A stretch of 54,977 nt of DNA from Ignavibacteriae bacterium HGW-Ignavibacteriae-1 (lineage in GTDB: Bacteria > Bacteroidota > Ignavibacteria > Kapaibacteriales > UBA2268). Under the pieces are notes generated by a model. That model was not told where the DNA came from, did not search any database, and was given only the letters and a program-made list of their open reading frames with translations. Positions 8,520 through 15,856 of this stretch are shown here, piece after piece. The stretch spans positions 133,962 through 188,938 of the forward strand of contig PGYU01000002.1 in NCBI GenBank assembly GCA_002839825.1, read 5' to 3'. Numbering within the stretch: position 1 is the first letter of the stretch; every line of letters starts with the position of its first letter. The translations under genes and the position numbers were made by a program.

Positions 8520-8550
8520 CAAAAATAAGACAAAATTTTCTTATTTGCAA
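8520..8550 (-). promoter_or_regulatory. Promoter of the ferredoxin-cupin-hcp operon
   Basis: On the minus strand a TTG (complement of 8548-8550) is followed after exactly 20 nt by TATTTTTG (complement of 8520-8527), a full match to TTG-N20-TAnnTTTG. The expected start near 8513 leaves about 34 nt before the ATG at 8479. The palindrome 8523-8546 lies within it. Confidence 0.6.
8523..8546. promoter_or_regulatory. Palindromic operator, probable Rrf2/NsrR-like site
   Basis: AAATAAGA-N8-TCTTATTT is a 24-bp dyad with perfect 8-bp arms. It fills the spacer between the -33 and -7 elements of the hcp operon promoter and lies 50 nt before the regulator's own ATG. A bound regulator would block hcp transcription and could autoregulate. 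The size fits an Rrf2 dimer site, but the match to any published NsrR consensus was not tested. Confidence 0.5.
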
Positions 8551-8559
8551 ATATTTTTT

Positions 8560-8567
8560 TATTTTTG
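8560..8567 (+). promoter_or_regulatory. -7 element for the Rrf2 regulator gene
   Basis: TATTTTTG matches TAnnTTTG and lies 28 nt before the ATG at 8596. No TTG is found at the usual spacing, so only the -7 element is supported. Confidence 0.35.
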
Positions 8568-8595
8568 TCATAATATTTTTATAGGAAAATTAAAA

Positions 8596-9033
8596 ATGAC
8601 TGTCATCTTCTCAAAAAAATGCGAGCTGGGGCTTCAAGCAGTCTTATATCTTTCGGCATTCCCTAAGAATACTCTTTTTTCGGCTTTGGAAATATCAGAA
8701 AAAATAAATGCTCCAAAAGAGTTTGTTTCTAAAATTTTGCAAACCCTTACAACATCAGGGATTATTGGCTCGAAAAAGGGTAACAGCGGTGGCTTTTTTC
8801 TCAAGATTGACCCGGGTTCTGTCCGACTGATTGACGTTGTATCGGCAATTGACGGATTAGACTTGTTTCGCAACTGTGTACTTGGTTTTCCCGGATGCAG
8901 TGTGGATGAGCCCTGCCCCGTGCATGAAACTTGGGGGAAATTACGTAATGAGACATATACGATGCTTAGCAACCAAACATTAGCAGAATTACGCGATATA
9001 ACTGTAAATAAAATTAATTCTCTAAAGAAATGA
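8596..9033 (+). CDS. Rrf2-family Fe-S transcriptional regulator, NsrR-like
   Basis: A 145-aa Rrf2-type winged-helix repressor. The N-terminal helix-turn-helix covers about residues 8-55, followed by the wing GSKKGNSGGFFL. Three cysteines, C94, C101 and C107 (spacing C-x6-C-x5-C), are placed to bind an iron-sulfur cluster as in NsrR and IscR, so it should sense NO or redox state. Its position between hcp and nrfHA supports an NO/nitrite role rather than Fe-S biogenesis. The start is set at ATG 8596 (MTVIFSKKCE). An upstream start at 8545 would add 17 non-conserved residues and lie within the palindrome. Likely targets are the adjacent hcp operon and perhaps nrfHA. Confidence 0.88.
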   Translation: MTVIFSKKCELGLQAVLYLSAFPKNTLFSALEISEKINAPKEFVSKILQTLTTSGIIGSKKGNSGGFFLKIDPGSVRLIDVVSAIDGLDLFRNCVLGFPGCSVDEPCPVHETWGKLRNETYTMLSNQTLAELRDITVNKINSLKK

Positions 9034-9034
9034 T

Positions 9035-9065
9035 TTGTCCCATTAAAGATTTTTTCATACATTTG
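9035..9065 (+). promoter_or_regulatory. Promoter of nrfHA
   Basis: TTG at 9035-9037, 20-nt spacer, then TACATTTG at 9058-9065: a full match to the Bacteroidota consensus, starting directly after the Rrf2 stop codon. The predicted start near 9072 leaves about 30 nt before nrfH. The -7 box overlaps ATTTGATAAGAGAT (9061-9074), a sequence almost repeated before the porin gene at 11212. Confidence 0.55.
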
Positions 9066-9101
9066 ATAAGAGATATTGGTGTCTGATTATAAAAAAGATA
9101 T

Positions 9102-9689
9102 ATGCAAACTAAAAAAATAACAAGGGCTCTTATTCCACCCTATAATTGGCGAATGGCAGTAGCTATCGCCTTTGGCGTGTTAGTAGGTATCGGAGCTACT
9201 GCAATTCATTTGTCAAATTTTACTTCATATTTGTATGATGACCCCGCGACTTGTGTGAATTGCCATTTGATGACACCGCATTATGCTACGTGGATGAAGG
9301 GCAGCCATGGCGGCAAAGTTACTTGTAATGATTGCCATGTGCCGCACGATAATATTTTCAACACCTATTATTTCAAGGCAAAAGATGGCACAAGACACGC
9401 ATATGTGTTCACAACGCGTACTGAACCAGAAATAATTGCTATCAAAGAAGCCGGCATTGCAGTCGTTCAAGAAAATTGCAAACGCTGCCACGACCACCAA
9501 ATCAATTCAGTTACTGCAGGAATTTTTTCAGAACGTAGTTTCAGCCATGGCGGAGACAGACTTTGTTGGGATTGCCACAGAGAAATCCCCCACGGTAGAA
9601 TCAACAGCCAGACGGCTACGCCTTATGCTACAATTCCCGACCAAAACACTGCCATTCCCGAATGGATAAAAAATTTGCAAGTTAAATAA
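9102..9689 (+). CDS. nrfH: NrfH-type tetraheme quinol dehydrogenase subunit
   Basis: The small membrane subunit of the ammonia-forming nitrite reductase. It takes electrons from menaquinol and passes them to NrfA on the periplasmic side. The 195-aa protein has one N-terminal transmembrane helix (about residues 16-40, an uncleaved anchor) and four CxxCH heme sites at C51, C75, C126 and C155, as expected for the NapC/NirT family. It lies 14 nt before nrfA, so the two should be translated together. The start ATG at 9102 gives the usual short cytoplasmic tail before the helix. Confidence 0.95.
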   Translation: MQTKKITRALIPPYNWRMAVAIAFGVLVGIGATAIHLSNFTSYLYDDPATCVNCHLMTPHYATWMKGSHGGKVTCNDCHVPHDNIFNTYYFKAKDGTRHAYVFTTRTEPEIIAIKEAGIAVVQENCKRCHDHQINSVTAGIFSERSFSHGGDRLCWDCHREIPHGRINSQTATPYATIPDQNTAIPEWIKNLQVK

Positions 9690-9703
9690 TATCGAGGTTT
9701 AAA

Positions 9704-11194
9704 ATGTCAGAACAACCAAAAAGAAAACATTGGGTCAATTGGGCATTATTTGGTGCCACAGTTGTTGTCGTATTCCTTGTAGGAATTTTCACCGCTCAAA
9801 TCATGGAACGTCGTGCAGAGAAAGTAGCACGATTCCAAATTATCAACGAATTACCCGAATACGAGCCTCGTAACGAGGTTTGGGGCGAAAATTTCCCCAG
9901 ACAATGGGAAACTTATCGCCAAACTTTGGACACAAATTTCACAAGTGCTCACGGTGGCTCATCAAGAATTGATTATCTCGAACAATTTCCCGAACTTGTG
10001 ATAATGTGGGCTGGTTATGCTTTTTCAAAAGAATATAACCAAGGGCAAGGTCACGCCGGTGCTATTAATACTATACGCAACATTTTGCGTACAGGTGGTG
10101 TTGAAGATTCTGTTATGCCTGCTACTTGTTGGACATGCAAAAGTACAGACGTTCCGAGAGTAATGGCAGAAATCGGGGTTAAAGAGTATTACGATAAAAA
10201 ATGGATAGAAGTTGGGCAAGAATTTGTCAATCCTATCGGTTGCCAAGATTGTCACGACCCGAAAACAATGAGTTTGCGAATTACAAGACCTGCATTGATT
10301 GAGGCATATGAACGTCAAGGCAAAGATATTAAGGAATTTTCGCACCAAGAAATGCGCTCGCTTGTATGTGCTCAATGCCATGTTGAATATTATTTCAAAA
10401 AGCCCGGTAATTATCTGACTTTCCCATGGGACAAAGGTTTCTCGGCTGATGATATGGAAGCATATTTTGACGAAATCGAATTTAGCGATTGGACTCACAA
10501 ATTGAGCCGCGCCCCCATGCTCAAAGCACAGCACCCGGATTACGAATTATTCATGACAGGTGTTCATGCTGAAAGAGGTGTGTCATGTGCGGATTGCCAT
10601 ATGCCATACAAAATGGAAGGCGGCGTTAAATTCACCGACCACCATTTAAGCAGTCCACTTAGAAACGTGGCGGCTTCGTGCCAAGTATGTCACCGCGAAA
10701 GCGAAGCACAATTGGTTAAAGATGTGACTTCTCGCCAAGATAAAGTATTAGAACTCAGACGTTTGGCTGAAAAGTCACTCGCGGCTGCACATATCGAAGC
10801 AAAAGCATCATGGGATGCAGGAGCCACAGAAGCTCAAATGGCGCCGGTTCTCAAACTTATCCGCCACGCTCAATGGAGATGGGATTGGGTTGCTGCTGCT
10901 AATGGCGTAGGATTCCACTCGCCGGTTGAAGCTCTTAGAGTGCTTGGAACTTCCATCCAAAAAGCTGAACAAGCCCGCGCTCAAAATGCTCTTGTACTCG
11001 TTAGATTAGGTGTTCAACTTCCAATCCCGATGCCCGATATTTCAACAAAAGCATTGGCTCAAAAATATATCGGACTGGATATGGATAAATTGAGAAATGA
11101 TAAAATCATACTTTTGGAAACTGTAGTAAAAGAGTGGGATAAACAAGCTCTGAAAAGACAAGGCACTTTGATTGATTATAAATTGGACAAATAA
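9704..11194 (+). CDS. nrfA: Ammonia-forming cytochrome c nitrite reductase, catalytic subunit
   Basis: A periplasmic pentaheme enzyme that reduces nitrite to ammonium with six electrons; it can also act on NO and hydroxylamine. The 496-aa protein has an N-terminal hydrophobic segment (about 12-31) for export or anchoring. Its catalytic heme site is the diagnostic CWTCK (C142-K146), where Lys replaces His as axial ligand. Four CxxCH sites follow at C180, C222, C295 and C326. The sequence after heme 3 includes a Tyr-rich stretch, and HAERGVSCADCH and DHHLSSPL are typical of the active site and distal His ligands. All parts look intact. Together with NrfH it forms the respiratory complex, next to the Hcp/Rrf2 genes. 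Confidence 0.97.
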   Translation: MSEQPKRKHWVNWALFGATVVVVFLVGIFTAQIMERRAEKVARFQIINELPEYEPRNEVWGENFPRQWETYRQTLDTNFTSAHGGSSRIDYLEQFPELVIMWAGYAFSKEYNQGQGHAGAINTIRNILRTGGVEDSVMPATCWTCKSTDVPRVMAEIGVKEYYDKKWIEVGQEFVNPIGCQDCHDPKTMSLRITRPALIEAYERQGKDIKEFSHQEMRSLVCAQCHVEYYFKKPGNYLTFPWDKGFSADDMEAYFDEIEFSDWTHKLSRAPMLKAQHPDYELFMTGVHAERGVSCADCHMPYKMEGGVKFTDHHLSSPLRNVAASCQVCHRESEAQLVKDVTSRQDKVLELRRLAEKSLAAAHIEAKASWDAGATEAQMAPVLKLIRHAQWRWDWVAAANGVGFHSPVEALRVLGTSIQKAEQARAQNALVLVRLGVQLPIPMPDISTKALAQKYIGLDMDKLRNDKIILLETVVKEWDKQALKRQGTLIDYKLDK

Positions 11195-11253
11195 ATTTCA
11201 TAAAATTTTGAATTTGATAAGAAATTACGAACTACTTTTTAACAGAGGGTTAG

Positions 11254-12456
11254 ATGAAAAAATTTACTGTATTATTTTTATTGATTATTTTTCCTTATGT
11301 CTTGAATGCTCAAGATTGGGGAATAAGATTTACCGGATTTGTCAAAACTGATGCGATGTTCGACACTCGCCAAAATGAAGCTGCTCGCGAAGGGCATTTC
11401 CTTCTATTTCCTTTAGACGAAAAGCAAGTGGAAGGCGGCGATGTCAACGAGACAATGAATTTTAATATGCTGTCCATCCAAACGCGTCTTACCGGCAAAA
11501 TCACAGCACCCGACTTTCTGGGAGCGAGAACCACAGGTATGATTGAAGGGGCATTTTTTGGGCATACTAATCCCGATGTAAACGGCTTTAGGTTACGCCA
11601 TGCAACATTGAAATTAGATTGGGGCACATCGGAACTGTTGATTGGGCAATATTGGACGCCACTTTTCATTGAAGAAGCATTTGCCAAATCAATTTCGTTC
11701 AACACAGGTACACCATTTCAGCCATTTTCTCGCAATCCGCAAATCCGATATACAATCAAAGCCGATAAGTTACATATGAATGTAGCTGCCTACTCGGAAC
11801 GCGATTTTGCATCGAAAGGACCTGACGGCGAAACCTCAACTTATTTGCGTAACGCGGTTCTCCCTGTTCTGAATCTTGGTTTGAAATATAATACCGGAAG
11901 TTTGCTTTTTGCAGCCAATGCAAATTACAAATCACTCCGCCCAAGATTGTTAACCGAAAAGAATCATATTGACGAGAACAAAATTAATGCAATGACTTTC
12001 AATGGTGCGATTAAATATTACGAAGAGGATTTCTTCGTCACATTGCAAGGCTTATACGGTCAAAACACTTCGGCTCTCACTATGCTCGGTGGTTACGGCG
12101 TATCGGCGATTGACGAAACAAGCGGCATGTGGGAATACACTCCTTTGAACACTTTCTCCGGTTTTATTGACATGGAATATGGTAAAGTTTGGAAAATCGG
12201 CTTTTTGGGTGGATATACTAAAAACCTTGGTGCTGATAATGATATCGTTGGTTCTGTTTATGCTCGCGGTACAAACATTGACAACGTCCTCCGCATATCG
12301 CCAAGACTTTCATATCGTACGGGCATGACACAATTCTCCACTGAATTTGAAGTAACTCAAGCTTCATACGGAACGCCAGATTCAAAAGGTGTTGTCGAAA
12401 ACACACACAATGTAATGAACATTCGCGTACTTTTAGCGGCAATATTATATTTCTAA
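11254..12456 (+). CDS. Porin-like outer-membrane beta-barrel protein
   Basis: A 400-aa secreted protein with a signal peptide (cleavage after LNAQ, about residues 1-20). It is followed by alternating hydrophobic/aromatic strands such as GIRFTGFVKTDAMFD and ATLKLDWGTSELLIGQYWTPLF, ending in a terminal Phe (ILYF) as expected for Bam-dependent barrels. It resembles DcaP-like or phosphate-selective porins in architecture, without a confident family call. It is placed 59 nt after nrfA and before a strong terminator, so it may be co-transcribed with nrfHA and let nitrite or another small anion into the periplasm; that role is inferred from position only. Confidence 0.72.
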   Translation: MKKFTVLFLLIIFPYVLNAQDWGIRFTGFVKTDAMFDTRQNEAAREGHFLLFPLDEKQVEGGDVNETMNFNMLSIQTRLTGKITAPDFLGARTTGMIEGAFFGHTNPDVNGFRLRHATLKLDWGTSELLIGQYWTPLFIEEAFAKSISFNTGTPFQPFSRNPQIRYTIKADKLHMNVAAYSERDFASKGPDGETSTYLRNAVLPVLNLGLKYNTGSLLFAANANYKSLRPRLLTEKNHIDENKINAMTFNGAIKYYEEDFFVTLQGLYGQNTSALTMLGGYGVSAIDETSGMWEYTPLNTFSGFIDMEYGKVWKIGFLGGYTKNLGADNDIVGSVYARGTNIDNVLRISPRLSYRTGMTQFSTEFEVTQASYGTPDSKGVVENTHNVMNIRVLLAAILYF

Positions 12457-12479
12457 TCGAAATTCTTCTACTCAAAATG

Positions 12480-12516
12480 AAATCAACCATTTCGACAATG
12501 GTTGATTTTTTTTTAT
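12480..12516 (+). terminator. Rho-independent terminator after the nrfHA-porin unit
   Basis: AATCAACCATT (12481-12491) pairs perfectly with AATGGTTGATT (12497-12507) around a 5-nt TCGAC loop. Nine Ts follow. It is a strong canonical terminator. Confidence 0.88.
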
Positions 12517-12533
12517 TAATTATTACAAATAAT

Positions 12534-12570
12534 TTGCATAATTGAACAATGTTAATTACTTTTGCATTGT
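12534..12570 (+). promoter_or_regulatory. Promoter and possible autoregulatory site of the TetR gene
   Basis: TTG (12534-12536), 20-nt spacer and TACTTTTG (12557-12564) match the Bacteroidota consensus. An inverted repeat ACAATG (12546-12551) / CATTGT (12565-12570) straddles the -7 box and could be the TetR operator, although its arms are short. Confidence 0.5.
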
Positions 12571-12609
12571 AATATTATTTATAGTGTAAAAAATATAAAA
12601 GGTGTTAAG

Positions 12610-13200
12610 ATGGATAAGAAAGAAATACAGGAGCAAAGAATGAGGATGTACTTCATCAATGCTACAAAGGAGTTGCTGAAAGGCGAAGGGCTTAAAAGCA
12701 TCAGCGTTCGGAATATTGCTGAAAGAGCCGGTTACTCATTTGGAACACTGTACAATTATTTTGACGATGTTAAGGAGCTGATTTTTATATGTGTGGAAGA
12801 TTTCCAAGATGAATGCAGAGAATTTATCGAAGAACGCACTAAAACTCAATCACAGGGAAAAGATAAACTTCGCAGCATTGTCAAATATTATATGTACTAT
12901 TTTGTTCAATATCCGGGAATTTTCGAGTTATTCTTTTTGGAACGTGCTAATGATGTCGGCAACAAAAAGCCTACTTTCGAGATGATTTATTCATTTTTGG
13001 ATAAATTATGCCGTGATGAATGGAAGTATTTAGTTGAGCAAGGTTCTTTGAGTAAGCAGCAAGCCCGATTGAAAGCCGAAATCACAAAAAACATGGTTGT
13101 TGGAATGTTGATTTTTTATCTCAATCGGCATAATCCGCAATCATTTGATGAATTTTCGCAAAGAACTGAAGCATTATTAGATGAAATTCTGAATTTTTAA
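12610..13200 (+). CDS. TetR/AcrR-family transcriptional regulator
   Basis: A 196-aa one-component regulator. The N-terminal DNA-binding helix-turn-helix is clear at about residues 22-53 (ISVRNIAERAGYSFGTLYNYF). The rest is an all-helical ligand-binding and dimerisation domain without a recognisable effector. The start is set at ATG 12610 (MDKKEIQEQ), which follows GGTGTTAAG. The alternative at 12562 lies inside the predicted promoter. The gene immediately precedes the ZIP transporter, its most likely target besides itself, so a metal or metal-stress signal is possible. Confidence 0.88.
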   Translation: MDKKEIQEQRMRMYFINATKELLKGEGLKSISVRNIAERAGYSFGTLYNYFDDVKELIFICVEDFQDECREFIEERTKTQSQGKDKLRSIVKYYMYYFVQYPGIFELFFLERANDVGNKKPTFEMIYSFLDKLCRDEWKYLVEQGSLSKQQARLKAEITKNMVVGMLIFYLNRHNPQSFDEFSQRTEALLDEILNF

Positions 13201-13259
13201 TTCAAAATTATTGTCATTTGAAATATTTGTATTACGTTGCAAAAAAAACTGGTGAAGAT

Positions 13260-14072
13260 ATGTTAGAATGGGCAAGTCGTCAAGACCCGGTGATGTTGGC
13301 ATTGTACGCATCACTTTTCACATGGAGCGTTACAGCTTTGGGTGCAGCAACTGTATTCTTTTTCAAAAGTATTAACAAGCGCGTATTGAATGCGATGCTG
13401 GGTTTTGCAGCCGGAGTAATGATAGCTGCATCATTTTGGTCATTACTCAACCCCGCAATCGAAATGGCTGAAGCAATGGGGATGATTCCTTGGGCTCAGG
13501 CTGTAGCCGGATTTCTAAGCGGAGGTTTGGCACTCTTTTTAATTGATAAAATTTTGCCCCACTTACACTTAGGTTTGCCTCGAACCGAAGCCGAGGGTAT
13601 AAAAACTTCGTGGCACAGAAGTATATTGCTTGTTCTGGCAATTACTCTGCATAATATCCCCGAAGGACTTGCAATCGGGGTGGCTTTCGGAGCCTTGGCA
13701 ACGGATATGCCGGGCGCTTCAATGACAGGCGCTTTTGCTTTGGCTTTGGGTATCGGATTGCAGAATTTCCCGGAAGGCGCTGCGGTGTCAGTTCCATTAC
13801 GTCGCGAAGGTTTTTCACGTCTCAAAGCTTTCATGTATGGTCAATCATCTGCCATTGTCGAGCCCATTGCCGCCGTGATTGGCGCTTATGCTGTTATTGC
13901 TTTTTCATCAATACTGCCTTTTGCATTGTCATTTGCAGCAGGGGCTATGATTTTCGTTGTTGTGGAGGAATTAATTCCCGAATCGCAACAAGGGCATGAC
14001 ACTGATACTTCGACGATCGGCGCTATGCTCGGATTTGCCATAATGATGCTTTTGGACGTTGCATTGGGGTAA
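13260..14072 (+). CDS. ZIP-family divalent metal transporter (GufA-like)
   Basis: An inner-membrane metal carrier, probably for zinc or other divalent cations. The 270-aa protein has about eight hydrophobic helices and the two metal-site helices typical of ZIP proteins, ITLHNIPEGLAIG and GIGLQNFPEGAAVSVPL, followed by VVEELIPESQ. A short His-containing loop (HLHLG) lies between helices 3 and 4. I chose ATG 13260 because MLEWASRQDPVMLALYASLFTW matches the start of GufA-type proteins. A TTG at 13218 would add 14 residues. It lies 59 nt downstream of the TetR gene and probably shares its transcript. It converges with the Fic gene with only 3 nt between stop codons. Confidence 0.87.
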   Translation: MLEWASRQDPVMLALYASLFTWSVTALGAATVFFFKSINKRVLNAMLGFAAGVMIAASFWSLLNPAIEMAEAMGMIPWAQAVAGFLSGGLALFLIDKILPHLHLGLPRTEAEGIKTSWHRSILLVLAITLHNIPEGLAIGVAFGALATDMPGASMTGAFALALGIGLQNFPEGAAVSVPLRREGFSRLKAFMYGQSSAIVEPIAAVIGAYAVIAFSSILPFALSFAAGAMIFVVVEELIPESQQGHDTDTSTIGAMLGFAIMMLLDVALG

Positions 14073-14075
14073 GGC

Positions 14076-15179
14076 TCAATCTATAAGCTCGTAACTTGTT
14101 GATCTACCACTTTTTTCGGATTTTCTTAGAATATTTTTCGTAATCAAATCTTTTATATCTCGCAATGCTGTGTCGGATGAGCATTTTGCAATTTTCGCCC
14201 ACTTTGAAGTAGTCAGATTGCCTTCAAATTTATCTAATAGCATATTAATTATTAATCGTTGCCGTTCGTTCAAACTTTCAACAGCAAATTTTGCTTTATA
14301 ATTATGTTTTCGGACAACCAAATCAATCGTCGCTTCAGCTTCAATTAGTGATTCCATCAAGCAATTCAAAAACCAGACGAGCCAATCAGTGATTTCTGAA
14401 TCAGATTTTTGCGTTGCCTCGAGCATTTCGTAATATTGCTTCCTTTGCTTCCGAATTTGCGAAGACATGCTATAATATCTTTGCGTTAAGCCATCCGCAG
14501 ATGTTAGCAACATATCGGTCAAAGCTCGCGCAATCCGACCATTCCCATCTTCAAATGGATGTACGGTCACAAACCAAAGATGTGCAATGCCAGCTTTGAT
14601 AACTAAATCTAAATTCTTAGCATTGTTAAACCAGCTAATAAATGCATCCATCTCGGAATCTAAAACCGCCGAATCCGGTGCTTGGAAGTGAATTCTTTCT
14701 TTACCGTATGGACCCGAAACAACTTGCATCGGTCCTGTCGTATCTAATCGCCATTTACCGGAAATGATTTCATACGAGCCGCTTTTGCTTTCCGGAAAAA
14801 GAGCCTTATGCCAATCAAATAATCGTTGCTTTGTTAGGGGTAAGGAATGATTTATCGTGGCGTCAACAGTCATTTCCACTACACCGTCAACGTCTCTATC
14901 AGACGGAATCAAACCTGAAATATCGAAACCTAATTTTCGTGCGATTGATGAGCGAACTTGTTCCGGATTGAGCAATTCTCCCTCAATTTCAGAACTTTTC
15001 AGCACATCAGCTGTTAGGTTATTCAAAGCTGCTTCATTTTTCAGCTCAAATCCTATTGATTCCATTTTCCCGACAATTCGCCCTTGCAAATTTCGGACTT
15101 TACCGAGCAGTGGCGAGATTTCCTTATCATCCCAAGTAAAATCAGTCCACCGCTCTCGCTCATAAATATATAAACTCAT
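14076..15179 (-). CDS. Fic-domain protein with N-terminal DUF4172-like region and winged helix
   Basis: Probable AMP-transferase (or deAMPylase) of 367 aa. Order: DUF4172-like N-terminus (1-50), an inhibitory-helix motif S-x3-E-G at 62-67 (SSEIEG) typical of class II Fic proteins, the Fic core with the full catalytic motif HPFEDGNGRIAR (H207), and a C-terminal winged helix-turn-helix (about 305-367). Catalytic and inhibitory residues are intact, so the enzyme should be active but self-restrained. The C-terminal DNA-binding domain, together with repeated palindromes around its own promoter, suggests direct autoregulation. Its target is unknown. It lies downstream of the brnTA pair on the same strand, from which a separate promoter divides it. 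Confidence 0.93.
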   Translation of the reverse strand: MSLYIYERERWTDFTWDDKEISPLLGKVRNLQGRIVGKMESIGFELKNEAALNNLTADVLKSSEIEGELLNPEQVRSSIARKLGFDISGLIPSDRDVDGVVEMTVDATINHSLPLTKQRLFDWHKALFPESKSGSYEIISGKWRLDTTGPMQVVSGPYGKERIHFQAPDSAVLDSEMDAFISWFNNAKNLDLVIKAGIAHLWFVTVHPFEDGNGRIARALTDMLLTSADGLTQRYYSMSSQIRKQRKQYYEMLEATQKSDSEITDWLVWFLNCLMESLIEAEATIDLVVRKHNYKAKFAVESLNERQRLIINMLLDKFEGNLTTSKWAKIAKCSSDTALRDIKDLITKNILRKSEKSGRSTSYELID

Positions 15180-15181
15180 TT

Positions 15182-15260
15182 AATCTCCGCAAATTATGCG
15201 GCAAATATAATCAATATTCTCCGCATAAACAAAATAATCTCCGCAAATTATGCGGAGATT
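15182..15260. promoter_or_regulatory. Operator array around the Fic promoter
   Basis: Three related sites. Site A (15182-15201) reads AATCTCCGCA-AATTA-TGCGG, 2 nt before the start codon. Site B (15217-15225) is a half-site, TTCTCCGCA, inside the promoter spacer. Site C (15236-15260) is a perfect dyad AATCTCCGCA-AATTA-TGCGGAGATT with 10-bp arms, upstream of the -33 element. The same arm and the same 5-nt centre recur in A and C, so these are repeated binding sites and not a single terminator hairpin. No T-run follows. Confidence 0.65.
15202..15232 (-). promoter_or_regulatory. Promoter of the Fic gene
   Basis: On the minus strand TTG (complement of 15230-15232), exactly 20 nt, then TATATTTG (complement of 15202-15209). 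Transcription would begin near 15195, inside operator site A, giving a very short leader before the ATG at 15179. Confidence 0.55.
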
Positions 15261-15291
15261 ATTTATGATTTAAATAGGGAATTAAATGCTT

Positions 15292-15522
15292 TTACTCTTG
15301 CAATTGTCTTTCTAACTTGTCTGCAAGCCATACTTTGATTATTGATTGGCGAGTTACTCCGAGCCGATTTGCTTCATCATCGAGTTTAGCAATCATCCAA
15401 ATAGGCAAATCTACATTAACTCGTTTCATCTCGCGAGATAATTTTTTAGACTTTTTAATGTCCAAATATGGCGTTAGGTCTTCCCCATCGTCAAATTTCT
15501 TATCGAATTCTTGAGCTTTCAT
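15292..15522 (-). CDS. BrnA-like antitoxin (ribbon-helix-helix)
   Basis: A 76-aa protein with a C-terminal ribbon-helix-helix fold (KRVNVDLPIWMIAKLDDEANRLGVTRQ, about residues 33-60), characteristic of BrnA/CopG-type antitoxins that bind the toxin and repress their own operon. The N-terminal acidic segment (EFDKKFDDGEDLTPYLD) also fits BrnA. It overlaps the 3' end of the upstream BrnT-like gene by 23 nt, the normal toxin-then-antitoxin order for BrnTA. Both parts appear complete. Confidence 0.85.
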   Translation of the reverse strand: MKAQEFDKKFDDGEDLTPYLDIKKSKKLSREMKRVNVDLPIWMIAKLDDEANRLGVTRQSIIKVWLADKLERQLQE

Positions 15523-15775
15523 ATATTTTAATCTCCTCTATTCTTGAACGTCTTACTGATATTATCCTAACTCGATTAATACGATATGTTATTACCGCTG
15601 ACCAATGTACACCCTCAATTTTTCCTATAATCAAAAATCTTGGTTCGTCCACTGTAATTGCTGGTATCTCTATTGCATCAGCATCTGCCCATAATTCTTT
15701 CGATTTTTCGAAATCAATATTATGCTTGGCAAAGTTACTGATACTTTTTGATACATCGTATTCGAATTCAAACAT
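15500..15775 (-). CDS. BrnT-like toxin (DUF497)
   Basis: A 91-aa ribonuclease-fold toxin, RelE-related, expected to cleave RNA and arrest growth when free of its antitoxin. FEYDVSKSISNFAKHNIDFEKSKELW (residues 3-28) matches the start of BrnT proteins (F-x-W/Y-D-x-x-K-x-x-x-N-x-x-K-H). The later segments GVHWSAVITYR and RVRIISVRRSRIEE contain the conserved basic residues near the C-terminus. No frameshift is seen. It is the first gene of the pair. A -7 box (TATATTTG, complement of 15821-15828) lies 46 nt upstream without a well-placed -33 element. Confidence 0.87.
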   Translation of the reverse strand: MFEFEYDVSKSISNFAKHNIDFEKSKELWADADAIEIPAITVDEPRFLIIGKIEGVHWSAVITYRINRVRIISVRRSRIEEIKIYESSRIR

Positions 15776-15856
15776 TTTAAAAACAATTATTTAATGTGTA
15801 AAAAAGATATACTTTCTACTCAAATATAAAACGTTAGTTTTAAATTTATATTTGAA

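Noticed and set aside
10127-10141. NrfA first heme site CWTCK as a broken CxxCH
   Set aside because: Lys at this position is the normal axial ligand of the catalytic heme in NrfA.
10025-10534. 169-aa open frame antisense to nrfA
   Set aside because: Composition is that of a complement shadow; the sense strand carries heme motifs throughout.
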